A DNA stretch of 36,122 nucleotides from an uncultured Prevotella sp. (GCA_905236165.1 CAJOOC010000022.1:1-36122); one strand, 5' to 3'. Shown: positions 28,021 to 36,122, numbered from the stretch's first letter. Notes: generated by a model from the sequence alone, not told the origin. Numbers and translations are program-made.

Positions 28021-29094
28021 ATGAGTAAGAACAAAGAAAGGCTCCTGGTCGTAGGACCGCTCCCTTGCGAGAAGTATAACTGTCAGTGGGGCGGTGCGAC
28101 GGTGCTGATGAAGAACTTCCGCGACTATCTGCTCGAGAAAGGCATAGGCCATCGTTTCGTGCAGACCAACAAGTATGTCAACCCACACACGCTGGAGCTG
28201 CGCCCTCGTGCCAACCAGCTTTACTTCATCACGCATTTTGCCGCCGCGCTGCCTTGGTGCGACACGGTGATGTTTAATTTCTCAGACCACGGCACGGTGA
28301 ACATGTTTCCCATGCTCTCATCCTTAGCCCGTAAAATGGGCAAGAAGGTGGTGCTACGAAAGTTCGGCGGCTCCTTCGACATTTACTTGCAGGACGTTCC
28401 CGACGACAAGAAAGGAAAGGTCGTCAGCGCCATCAAAGCCGCAGACCTTGTGTTCTTTGAGACAAAGGCAGGCATTGCCCACCTGAAGACACTTGTTGGC
28501 GAGACGGACAAGATTCACTGGTTTCCTAACGTTAGGAAGGCTGCGCCACAGCGGAAAGACCCCTCGCAGTTTTCCAGGAAGCTGGTCTACATGTCGCACA
28601 TCTCGAACGAGAAAGGCGTTGGCTGCCTGTTAGAGGCGTTCGGCAGGTTGCCGGAGGACTACAGCCTGGACTTCTATGGGGCTATCAAGGAGGACTGTTA
28701 TGATAATTTCGACTGGCAGGCTCACCGGGTGAATTACAAAGGCGAGGTGTCGGCGGCTGAAGTCCTGCGCAGGTTGCCTGACTATGACCTGCTGCTCCTG
28801 CCTTCTTACCGTGAGGGTTACCCGGGAATCATCATCGAGGCACTTTCCGTAGGACTGCCGGTCATCTCCACACAAGTGGGAGGAATACCCGAAATCATAA
28901 CCGACGGCTTCAACGGACGGCTTGTGACACCTGGCACTGAGAAGGAACTAATGGAGGCCATAACCTCCATCGACGAGCGGAACTATGCAGTGTATTGCGA
29001 AAACGCATATCGTTCGTTTTGCGAGCATTTCGACTCGGAAAAGACGAACGAACGTATGCTGAACGAACTTATGGATGGAAGGCATAACTCATAG
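28021..29094 (+). CDS. Glycosyltransferase family 4
   Basis: LVYMSHISNEKGVGCLLEAFGRL...LLLLPSYREGYPGIIIEALSVGLPVISTQVGGIPEII. Confidence 0.93.
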   Translation: MSKNKERLLVVGPLPCEKYNCQWGGATVLMKNFRDYLLEKGIGHRFVQTNKYVNPHTLELRPRANQLYFITHFAAALPWCDTVMFNFSDHGTVNMFPMLSSLARKMGKKVVLRKFGGSFDIYLQDVPDDKKGKVVSAIKAADLVFFETKAGIAHLKTLVGETDKIHWFPNVRKAAPQRKDPSQFSRKLVYMSHISNEKGVGCLLEAFGRLPEDYSLDFYGAIKEDCYDNFDWQAHRVNYKGEVSAAEVLRRLPDYDLLLLPSYREGYPGIIIEALSVGLPVISTQVGGIPEIITDGFNGRLVTPGTEKELMEAITSIDERNYAVYCENAYRSFCEHFDSEKTNERMLNELMDGRHNS

Positions 29095-29110
29095 TTAGGA
29101 GGTCTCTGAC

Positions 29111-30676
29111 ATGTTGATTGTTAGATATTTAGAAACCCTGAGGCACTTGCAGCTGACGCAGGTTGTCCACCAACTTAGGCACCGGTTCTATAAGCCTAAG
29201 TTGGGGACTGAGACTTTCGTGGTGGCTAACCATGATGCGGCATTGTTCACAGAGCCTATACCCAAGCCCTGCTGCTATGACAGTCAGGGGCGGTTGAGCT
29301 TCCTGAACATTGCCGACACTTTCCGAGGCTGGAACATGGATGACCATGGAGCGCTGTGGGCCTATAACCTGAACTACATGGACTGGCTGGAGCAGGAGGA
29401 CATTTCAGTGGATGAATGTCTGCGGTGGATTGACCGCTTCATCGACGAACTGCCGGATAACAGGGTGGGCCAGGACCCGTACCCCATCGCCCTGCGTGTC
29501 ATCAACTGGGCGAAGTTCTTCAGCAAGCACCCCGAGTGCAGGAGCGAGAGGCGGCTCGACTCCATGTATGCCCAGACCCTGCTGTTGGAGCGTAAGCTGG
29601 AATATCACTTGCTGGGCAACCATCTGCTGGAAGATGCGTACGCCCTTTTTATTGTGTCCGTTTTCTTTAAAGACAGCCATTTGTTCAAAAAGGCAACCCG
29701 ACTGTTGGCAAAACAGTTGCAGGAGCAGATTCTTCCTGACGGTGCACACTATGAGCAATCGCCTATGTATCACTGCATTATGCTCGACCGACTGCTCGAC
29801 TGCATCAGTTTCTCTGTAAGCAATCCTCTTCAGTTTAAGGGTCAGGAGGCTTTCAGCACGATGCTCAAGCAGAAAGCATCTCTGATGCTGGGGCATCTAC
29901 AGAGCACTGTCTATCGTGACGGTACTATTCCAATACTGAACGACTCGGCATACGGTATCGCACCTGATGCTGAGCAGTTATTTGAATATGCACGGAGGCT
30001 CAACATCTCATGGATACCAATTCCCCTCAAAGAATGTGGTTACAGGAAAATGGGCGACAGCCATATAGAAGTGATAGCCGACATAGGAAACATTGCCGCG
30101 TCTTACCAACCAGGCCATTCCCATGCCGATACTCTCAGCTACGAATTGCGCATAGACGGGAGGCCAGTCATCGTTGATACAGGAATCTCCACTTATAATA
30201 AGAACGAGCGTCGCCAGTATGAACGCAGCACAGCGGCACACAACACGGTGTCGGTTGGCGGCAAAGACTCTATCCACGTATGGGGAGGCTTTCGCGTGGG
30301 ACGAAGAGCAAAAGTTAGCGTTGTAAAGAACGAACTGAATGATATTGTTGCCCGTCATGACGGATTTGGTAAACAAGCCGTTCATGAACGCCATTTCGCC
30401 TGCAAGGACGGTGCATTTTTAGTAGAGGACTGCATTGTGGGAAAAGAGGTTGAGGCAATAAGCTATTTGCATCTCGCTCCAGGGTTGCACGCTGAGATAG
30501 TTTCAGAGACAGATGGTGTGGTTAAAATAGGGAATGTCTCTATTAGGGTGGAACACTGCCATCGCATGGAACTTCAGAATGATTACGTGTCAGTTGAATA
30601 CAATCGGCTACAGTCTTGCAATGTACTTGCGCTGCATTTCGTACAATACCTTAAATATACTGTTCTTTCAACGTAA
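29111..30676 (+). CDS. Cytosolic heparinase II/III-like protein
   Basis: YNLNYMDWL, LGNHLLEDAYAL, GHSHADTLSYELRIDGRPVIVDTGISTYNKNERRQYERSTAAHNTVSVGG. Confidence 0.9.
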   Translation: MLIVRYLETLRHLQLTQVVHQLRHRFYKPKLGTETFVVANHDAALFTEPIPKPCCYDSQGRLSFLNIADTFRGWNMDDHGALWAYNLNYMDWLEQEDISVDECLRWIDRFIDELPDNRVGQDPYPIALRVINWAKFFSKHPECRSERRLDSMYAQTLLLERKLEYHLLGNHLLEDAYALFIVSVFFKDSHLFKKATRLLAKQLQEQILPDGAHYEQSPMYHCIMLDRLLDCISFSVSNPLQFKGQEAFSTMLKQKASLMLGHLQSTVYRDGTIPILNDSAYGIAPDAEQLFEYARRLNISWIPIPLKECGYRKMGDSHIEVIADIGNIAASYQPGHSHADTLSYELRIDGRPVIVDTGISTYNKNERRQYERSTAAHNTVSVGGKDSIHVWGGFRVGRRAKVSVVKNELNDIVARHDGFGKQAVHERHFACKDGAFLVEDCIVGKEVEAISYLHLAPGLHAEIVSETDGVVKIGNVSIRVEHCHRMELQNDYVSVEYNRLQSCNVLALHFVQYLKYTVLST

Positions 30677-30718
30677 TTCTTTTTACGTTGGAGACATGGA
30701 ATTGCAACAAGAAAAAGA

Positions 30719-31534
30719 CTAAGGCAACAGCTGGTACACCCTCACCCAGTCGAAGCGGGTCTCATAGACTTTGTCCATTTGTGGCATAAAGAAATCATAG
30801 CCACCTGAGCCTACACTCTGATTAAGCACAATGAACAGGGGATGGTCGAACGACCTCTGGCTTTCAGCAAGGAGGGCAGGGTTGTCAGACTTTAGATATT
30901 TACCCACCTTAACATCGTCTACTGTCCAGACAATACTTTTCTCATCCCAGATTACTCCATAGACATGCCATTTGGTGACATCGCAAGGATATTTGAATTT
31001 ATTGTGCTGCCCATGATTCTTGCGGATAGTCGTCAGCTGAGAATGAGCAGTGTGATTTGAAATCTTCCTGTTGCCAAACACTTCCATTATATCAATTTCA
31101 CTATACAGAGGCTGCTTGGAGGTAGGCCACGTCCTGAGCCAGGCTGCAGGAAAATTGCCGATTCGCAAATTTGTCTTCATGCGAACTTCTATCTTACCAT
31201 AACGAAATTCAAATTTATTTTTTGTAAAGACAGCCCCTGTGAGCATCTGGGCCGTATCGGCATACAATGATTTGTTAGGAATTGCCCGACATACTAGTTT
31301 TCCATTCTAAATAAATGCTACGGCAGACGAGTCTGCGACCCATCTGTTCCATCCGGAATTGGAACGCGGCGGGCATGACCATACTGTGCTGTCGGGCCTG
31401 CTTCCGTCTGGCAAATTGAACTCGTCGCTGAATACCAATGTGTAATCACCATCATCTATTACAACAGCATTGCTTGTTGAGTCAGCAGAAACAAATAACA
31501 GTATTAAAACGACCAAGAAAGAATAATTATTCAT
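30719..31534 (-). pseudogene. Glycoside hydrolase family 16, interrupted by one in-frame TAG
   Basis: Both halves are in the same frame: ...YTLVFSDEFNLPDGSRPDSTVWSC...AVAFI*NGKLVCRAIPNKSLYADTAQ...SEIDIMEVFG (GH16 ExDxxE motif intact). TAG maps to plus-strand 31307-31309. Confidence 0.85.
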
Positions 31535-31606
31535 GTGCAAATGTGAAATTATGATGCAAAGAAACACTTTTTTTAAAAATTATTCTTGTATTTGTCAAAA
31601 TAATAG

Positions 31607-31614
31607 TACCTTTG
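31607..31614 (+). promoter_or_regulatory. Promoter -7 element upstream of the nucleotide-sugar dehydrogenase
   Basis: TACCTTTG; the -33 TTTG is not at the usual 20-nt spacing. Confidence 0.5.
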
Positions 31615-31636
31615 CACAAAAATTTATATATATAGT

Positions 31637-32845
31637 ATGAAAGCATGTTTTATGGGCTTGGGCTACATCGGACTGCCCACCGCTATTATTGCTGCAAAAC
31701 ATGGAGTTGACATTATAGGAGTAGACATCAATCCGCAAGTTGTTGAACAGACCAATAAGGGACATCTGCACATTATAGAACCCGGCATGGAGGTAATCCT
31801 GAAAGAAGTTGTCAGCAAAGGCAAGCTTCATGCCAGTACCACCCCCGAGGTCAGCGATGCCTATTTCATGGTCGTGCCCACCCCATTTATGGGAAACCAC
31901 GAGCCCGACATCAGTTATGTTGAGGCAGCTACACGCATGGTTATTCCCCTGTTGAAAGAAGGCGACCTCTACGTCATAGAGTCTACGTCGCCCGTAGGAA
32001 CTACCGACAAGATGGCCGAGTTGATTTTCAGCGAGCGTCCCGAACTGCGTGGTATGCTTTATATTGCTTACTGCCCAGAGCGCGTGCTCCCCGGCAACGT
32101 CATCTATGAACTGGTCCACAACGACCGCGTCATTGGCGGCCTCGACGAGGCTTCTACAAAAAAGGCTCAGGAGTTCTACGCACAGTTCGTAAAGGGTACG
32201 CTTCATCCCACCAACTGCAAGACGGCCGAGATGTGCAAGCTGACGGAGAATTCGTGCCGAGACTCACAGATAGCCTTTGCCAACGAACTGAGCATTATCT
32301 GCGACAAGGCTGGAATTAACGTGTGGGAACTCATTGCGCTGGCTAATAAGCATCCCCGAGTGAACATTTTGCAGCCAGGATGTGGAGTGGGAGGACACTG
32401 CATCGCCGTAGACCCCTATTTCATCTCCAGCAAATTCCCTCACGAGGCACGCATGATTGCCATGGCACGCGAGGTGAACAACTACAAGGCTGACTGGTGT
32501 GCCGAGAAAGTGCAGAACGCCATTCTGCGCTTCGAACTGGAGAAGAAACGCAAGCCCGTCGTGGCCATGATGGGACTGGCCTTCAAGCCCAACATCGACG
32601 ACCTTCGTGAGAGTCCTGCAAAATATATCGTCAACAAGGTGATGCAGAGCAGGAACAATGCCAGCATCCTTGTCGTAGAACCCAACATTCAGGAACACAA
32701 GGTCTTTAAGCTCACCGACTATCGGAAAGCATACGAAGAGGCTGACATCGTTGTATTCCTCACTGCCCACGACCCCTTCAAGAAGTTGGAATGGAACGAC
32801 AATAAGGTTATTCTCGACTTCTGTGGAATTTTCAGGAAATCGTAA
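31637..32845 (+). CDS. wecC: UDP-N-acetyl-D-mannosamine dehydrogenase
   Basis: MKACFMGLGYIGLPTAIIAAKHG; ESTSPVGTTDKM; CPERVLPGN; KLTENSCRDSQIAFANELS; PGCGVGGHCIAVDPYF; MGLAFKPNIDDLRESPA. Confidence 0.92.
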   Translation: MKACFMGLGYIGLPTAIIAAKHGVDIIGVDINPQVVEQTNKGHLHIIEPGMEVILKEVVSKGKLHASTTPEVSDAYFMVVPTPFMGNHEPDISYVEAATRMVIPLLKEGDLYVIESTSPVGTTDKMAELIFSERPELRGMLYIAYCPERVLPGNVIYELVHNDRVIGGLDEASTKKAQEFYAQFVKGTLHPTNCKTAEMCKLTENSCRDSQIAFANELSIICDKAGINVWELIALANKHPRVNILQPGCGVGGHCIAVDPYFISSKFPHEARMIAMAREVNNYKADWCAEKVQNAILRFELEKKRKPVVAMMGLAFKPNIDDLRESPAKYIVNKVMQSRNNASILVVEPNIQEHKVFKLTDYRKAYEEADIVVFLTAHDPFKKLEWNDNKVILDFCGIFRKS

Positions 32846-32860
32846 TTCGTTATTCGTACA

Positions 32861-34069
32861 TTGAACGTCCTCATCGTTTCCTTCTACTATCCACCTGAGA
32901 TGGGCGCAGCCCCCTCGCGCATCAGTAACATGGCCGAGGGGTTGTTGGCTCAGGGATCAGACGTGGACGTACTTACTTGTCTGCCCAACTATCCTAAGGG
33001 GCGTATCTTTGACGGCTACCGTCATCGTTTTTCAAAACGGGAAACCTTAAACGGCATAAACGTGTTCCGGTACTGGACGTATGCCACCGTGTCGAAGAAC
33101 GCTGTAGCGCGTCTACTGGGCATGCTGGTGTTTGCTGTCGATATATGGGTTTTCGGTCTGAAGTTCAGGCGAATACGCAGTTACGACCACGTCATCATAC
33201 AGAGTCCCCCGCTTCCCATTGGCTGTTCGGCCATGTTGCTCTTCCGCTGTCTCTATCGTAAGAGCACCGTCCTAAATGTCTCCGACCTATGGCCTACATC
33301 AGCTGTTGAGTTAGGAGCCGTTAAGGAAGGTAGCACTAATTACAAGGTGCTGAAGTGGATGGAAAACTTTGTATATAAGAAGGCCAGTGCCTACCAAGGG
33401 CAAAGCAAGGAAATCGTTGACCACATAGAGCAATTCGGCTATCATAAGCCCCATTTCCTCTACCGCAACCTACAGCCCGCCGCTGATGAGGAATTATCTA
33501 ATTTTGCCGCCGCTGACACACTTGTAGAAAGGAAACCCTTGCGTCTTGTATATGCTGGTCTTCTTGGTGTGGCCCAGGATATCCTTGGACTCGTGAAGGC
33601 CATTGACTTCAAGGCCTTAGGTGTCGAACTGCACATCTACGGTGGAGGTAACCAGGCAGAGGACATTGAGGAATATGTGAAGATCCATGACTGTGGCGTG
33701 ACCTGCCATGGCTACAAGACCAAAGTGGAGATTAACAAGGCGCTTGGCATCTACCATGCTTCAATCGTTCCCCTTGCAGTCACTATCAAGGGTGCAGTGC
33801 CTTCCAAGATTTTTGACCTCCTGCCACATGGTACGCCTATCATCTTCTGCGGAGGAGGAGAGGGAGAGATTATCGTGAACGACTATCGATTGGGGCTGGT
33901 ATCTCCGCCAGGAGACTACAAACACCTTACTGAGAATATATGTCTGCTCAAAAACATGAGTGATGACGACTACCGGCAGTTCCGTGTCAATTGCCTTAAG
34001 GCCGCCAAAGGAGAATTCTCCTTCACCGAGCAGATGAAGCAATACTACTTGTTCCTTAAGAAACTATGA
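32861..34069 (+). CDS. Glycosyltransferase family 4 (WcaI/WbuB-like), TTG start
   Basis: MNVLIVSFYYPPEMGAAPSRISNMAEGLLAQGSDVDVLTCLPNYPKGRIFDGY. Confidence 0.92.
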   Translation: MNVLIVSFYYPPEMGAAPSRISNMAEGLLAQGSDVDVLTCLPNYPKGRIFDGYRHRFSKRETLNGINVFRYWTYATVSKNAVARLLGMLVFAVDIWVFGLKFRRIRSYDHVIIQSPPLPIGCSAMLLFRCLYRKSTVLNVSDLWPTSAVELGAVKEGSTNYKVLKWMENFVYKKASAYQGQSKEIVDHIEQFGYHKPHFLYRNLQPAADEELSNFAAADTLVERKPLRLVYAGLLGVAQDILGLVKAIDFKALGVELHIYGGGNQAEDIEEYVKIHDCGVTCHGYKTKVEINKALGIYHASIVPLAVTIKGAVPSKIFDLLPHGTPIIFCGGGEGEIIVNDYRLGLVSPPGDYKHLTENICLLKNMSDDDYRQFRVNCLKAAKGEFSFTEQMKQYYLFLKKL

Positions 34070-35280
34070 AGAAAATCATGCTTGTTTTCGGCACCAGGCC
34101 GGAGGCGATAAAGATGGCTCCGCTGGCCATTGAGCTGAAGCAGCGGAAAGAAGATTTTGAGACCATCGTCTGCGTTACGGGTCAGCACCGCGAGATGCTC
34201 GACCAGGTGTTGCGCATCTTCGACATCAGGCCCGAGTACGACCTGAACATCATGAAGCAGGGGCAGGACCTCTATGACATCACCGCCCGGGTGCTGACGG
34301 GTATGCGTGACATACTCAAGGAGGTAAAGCCCGACGTGGTGCTCGTTCATGGCGACACCACTACCAGCACCGCCTCCGCCCTGGCCGCTTTCTACCAGCA
34401 GATACCCGTAGGACATGTCGAGGCAGGGCTGCGCACGCACAACATCTACAGCCCTTGGCCGGAGGAGATGAACCGCCAGCTAACGGGCCGTATAGCCACC
34501 TATAACTTCGCTCCAACGCCCCTCAGCCGCCAGAACCTGCTCGACGAGGGAGTGGCCGACGACAAAATCACCGTTACGGGAAACACCGTTATCGACGCCC
34601 TCCATATCGTCGTGAAGAAATTGAAAGACGACAGCAAGCTGCGCCGGCAGGTGGTCGACACACTGCTGAATTGCGGCTATGACATTTCCCGGCTTAGCGA
34701 AATCGAAAACCGAAAATCCGAAAATCGTAAATCCCGCCGTCTGGTTCTTATCACCGGCCATCGCAGGGAGAACTTCGGCGAGGGATTCATACGCATGGTG
34801 ACCGCGATGAAAGACCTTGCCGTGAAATACCCCGACGTGGACTTCGTCTATCCCATGCACCTTAATCCCAACGTGCGAAAGCCCATTGCACAGGTCTTTG
34901 AGGGGGATGAAACAAAAAATGTAAATTGTAAATCCGTAAATAGTAAATTCCCTAATTTCTTCTTCATCGAGCCCCTGCAATACCTTGAGTTCGTATATCT
35001 GATGGAGAAGTCCACCATCGTGCTCACCGACAGCGGCGGCATACAAGAGGAAGCTCCCTCGCTGGGCAAGCCGGTACTCGTCATGCGCGACACCACCGAG
35101 CGTCCCGAGGCCGTCAGCGCAGGAACCGTGAAGCTCGTAGGCACCGACTACGACGCCATCGTCCGGAGCGCCTCCCTGCTACTCGACGACGAGCAGGCAT
35201 ACAACGCCATGAGCCGGGCCGTCAACCCCTATGGCGACGGACTGGCAAGCAAAAGAATAGCCGAAAAACTAAAGTCTTGA
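34066..35280 (+). CDS. wecB: UDP-N-acetylglucosamine 2-epimerase (non-hydrolyzing)
   Basis: VFGTRPEAIKMAPL, TGQHREMLDQ, VHGDTTTS, GHVEAGLRT, TGHRRENFGEGF, DSGGIQEEAPSLGKPVLVMRDTTERPEA. Confidence 0.96.
   Translation: MKKIMLVFGTRPEAIKMAPLAIELKQRKEDFETIVCVTGQHREMLDQVLRIFDIRPEYDLNIMKQGQDLYDITARVLTGMRDILKEVKPDVVLVHGDTTTSTASALAAFYQQIPVGHVEAGLRTHNIYSPWPEEMNRQLTGRIATYNFAPTPLSRQNLLDEGVADDKITVTGNTVIDALHIVVKKLKDDSKLRRQVVDTLLNCGYDISRLSEIENRKSENRKSRRLVLITGHRRENFGEGFIRMVTAMKDLAVKYPDVDFVYPMHLNPNVRKPIAQVFEGDETKNVNCKSVNSKFPNFFFIEPLQYLEFVYLMEKSTIVLTDSGGIQEEAPSLGKPVLVMRDTTERPEAVSAGTVKLVGTDYDAIVRSASLLLDDEQAYNAMSRAVNPYGDGLASKRIAEKLKS
34698..34734 (+). repeat. CGAAAATC low-complexity tract in wecB
   Basis: CGAAATCGAAAACCGAAAATCCGAAAATCGTAAATCC, translated EIENRKSENRKS. 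Confidence 0.65.
34914..34959 (+). repeat. GTAAAT low-complexity tract in wecB
   Basis: AAAAAATGTAAATTGTAAATCCGTAAATAGTAAATTCCCTAATTTC, translated KNVNCKSVNSKFPNF. Confidence 0.65.
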
Positions 35281-35284
35281 AAGC

Positions 35285-35308
35285 CTCTCCTAATCAGGGG
35301 AGGTAGGA
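35285..35308. terminator. Hairpin between convergent genes, possible bidirectional terminator
   Basis: CCTCTCCTAATCAGGGGAGG stem between wecB (+) and the small membrane-protein gene (-); no T-tract seen. Confidence 0.35.
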
Positions 35309-35314
35309 GGGGCT

Positions 35315-35617
35315 TCAGAAGCGCAGCATGTAGTACATCAGCGCCGCAAAAGCCAGCAGCAGATACGAGCAGCCCTTCCAGATCTTGCCAAACACATAAC
35401 AGGCAATAAGCAGCAACACCACTAAGATAATATCGCTCATGCGGAAGCGGATGGGCTGGTAGTCCATCATACCCTCGTTCAGGAAATCAGAGCCGTCGCC
35501 GCGCCGGGAAACACGGCCAAAACCCTCGTCATCATCCTGCGCCCAAAGCTGTATCTTGTTCAAAAACATGAACACAAGAAAATACAGTTTCAGAACTATT
35601 TGTTCCGCTTTTTTCAT
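35315..35617 (-). CDS. Small membrane protein of unknown function
   Basis: MKKAEQIVLKLYFLVFMFLNKIQLWAQ...MSDIILVVLLLIACYVFGKIWKGCSYLLLAFAALMYYML. ATG at 35617; the longer TTG start lies inside a promoter motif. Confidence 0.6.
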   Translation of the reverse strand: MKKAEQIVLKLYFLVFMFLNKIQLWAQDDDEGFGRVSRRGDGSDFLNEGMMDYQPIRFRMSDIILVVLLLIACYVFGKIWKGCSYLLLAFAALMYYMLRF

Positions 35618-35627
35618 TTCAGCGTGC

Positions 35628-35635
35628 AAAGGTAG
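35628..35635 (-). promoter_or_regulatory. Minus-strand promoter -7 element for the small membrane protein
   Basis: CAAAGGTA on plus = TACCTTTG on minus, about 11 nt upstream of the ATG. Confidence 0.5.
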
Positions 35636-35708
35636 ATAAAATCTGTATAAAAAACGCCTTTATCATGCTAAAATACTATAAAATGGCGTTTTTCTCGCCT
35701 TAAATTAC

Positions 35709-35716
35709 TATCTTTG
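35709..35716 (+). promoter_or_regulatory. Promoter -7 element of the tRNA gene
   Basis: TATCTTTG, ~16 bp upstream of the tRNA 5' end. Confidence 0.55.
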
Positions 35717-35731
35717 CACCCAATTTCCGAA

Positions 35732-35803
35732 GCCCTGATAGTTAAATGGATATAACAAGGCTCTCCTAAAGCTTAGTTCCGGGTTCGATTCCCGGTCGGG
35801 GTA
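35732..35803 (+). tRNA. tRNA-Arg(CCT)
   Basis: Hand-folded: acceptor GCCCTGA/TCGGGGT, D stem GTTA/TAAC, anticodon arm AGGCT-CTCCTAA-AGCTT (anticodon CCT), T arm CCGGG-TTCGATT-CCCGG, discriminator A; CCA not encoded. Confidence 0.92.
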
Positions 35804-35807
35804 CTGT

Positions 35808-35849
35808 GGCGGGGAAAGACGAAAAATCTTTCCCTGCCAGTTTTTTTTT
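35808..35849 (+). terminator. Rho-independent terminator of the tRNA gene
   Basis: GGCGGGGAAAGA-CGAAAAA-TCTTTCCCTGCC stem (one mismatch) followed by AG and nine T. Confidence 0.9.
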
Positions 35850-35912
35850 GCTCTTGTTGTGGCTGATGAGTGAGGACGGACAAATAGACAAGACTGTTCT
35901 GTCTTCTGGAAA

Positions 35913-36122
35913 GGACTATCCTTTCTCCTGGAAAGAACGGCTTATTCGAATCGAAAGAACGGCTTATTCGAATCGAAAGAACGGCTTTCTGCGCTCCGCT
36001 AAATGAAAAATGAGAAATGAAAAATGAGAAATGAGAAATGAAAAATGAGAAATGAGAAATGAAGCGCTCGGCGACGAAGGAGACGCTTGCGTAATGAAAT
36101 GGAGCAAGAACGGTTCAAAGTC
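35913..36122. repeat. GAAAGAACGGCTTATTC 22-bp tandem array (site C), truncated by or ending at the window edge
   Basis: Units at 35931, 35953 and 35975 (exact 22-bp period); the last 17 nt AAGAACGGTTCAAAGTC match the right terminus of site A (AAGAACGGTTTAAAGTC) with one mismatch. Confidence 0.8.
36001..36063. repeat. Nine tandem 7-bp units AAATGA[A/G]
   Basis: aaatgaa aaatgag aaatgaa aaatgag aaatgag aaatgaa aaatgag aaatgag aaatgaa. Confidence 0.9.

Noticed and set aside
35732-36122. tRNA-Arg as the attachment site of an integrative element
   Set aside because: No integrase and no duplicated tRNA 3' end (GATTCCCGGTCGGGGTA) elsewhere in the window; cannot be supported here.

Overview
The window looks like Bacteroidetes DNA, probably Prevotella-like. 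This rests on TTTG-N20-TAnnTTTG promoters, BspA-type LRRs and an HU-like protein; no taxonomy search was run. The left flank is housekeeping or accessory: a BspA-like LRR/dockerin-like surface protein, a YoeB-type toxin-antitoxin pair, an LptF/G-family permease, a DEAD-box helicase and rsmA. After it comes a long surface-polysaccharide locus (~6.3-35.3 kb) with two Wzx-like flippases, two Wzy-like polymerases, Wzz, about ten glycosyltransferases, acyltransferases, WbsX, two heparinase II/III-like proteins, a GH16 split by one in-frame amber stop, and wecC/wecB. The right edge carries tRNA-Arg(CCT) with a clear terminator. The most unusual signal is a set of short repeats (7-bp AAATGAR tandems, GTCAATG / AATCGAAA / CTCAACT low-complexity tracts, and GC-rich CCCCTCCCC..GGGGAGGGG hairpins). 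They occur at gene junctions and also in frame inside conserved genes (rsmA, a flippase, GT2s, wecB), and one of them bridges a glycosyltransferase to a secreted beta-helix protein. A second family, 22-bp tandem arrays of GAAAGAACGGCTTATTC plus a 5-bp spacer, occurs at three module boundaries (~10.1, ~24.3 and ~36 kb). These repeats are the best candidates for something undescribed. Their identity and mobility are inferred from reading the sequence, not from database searches.
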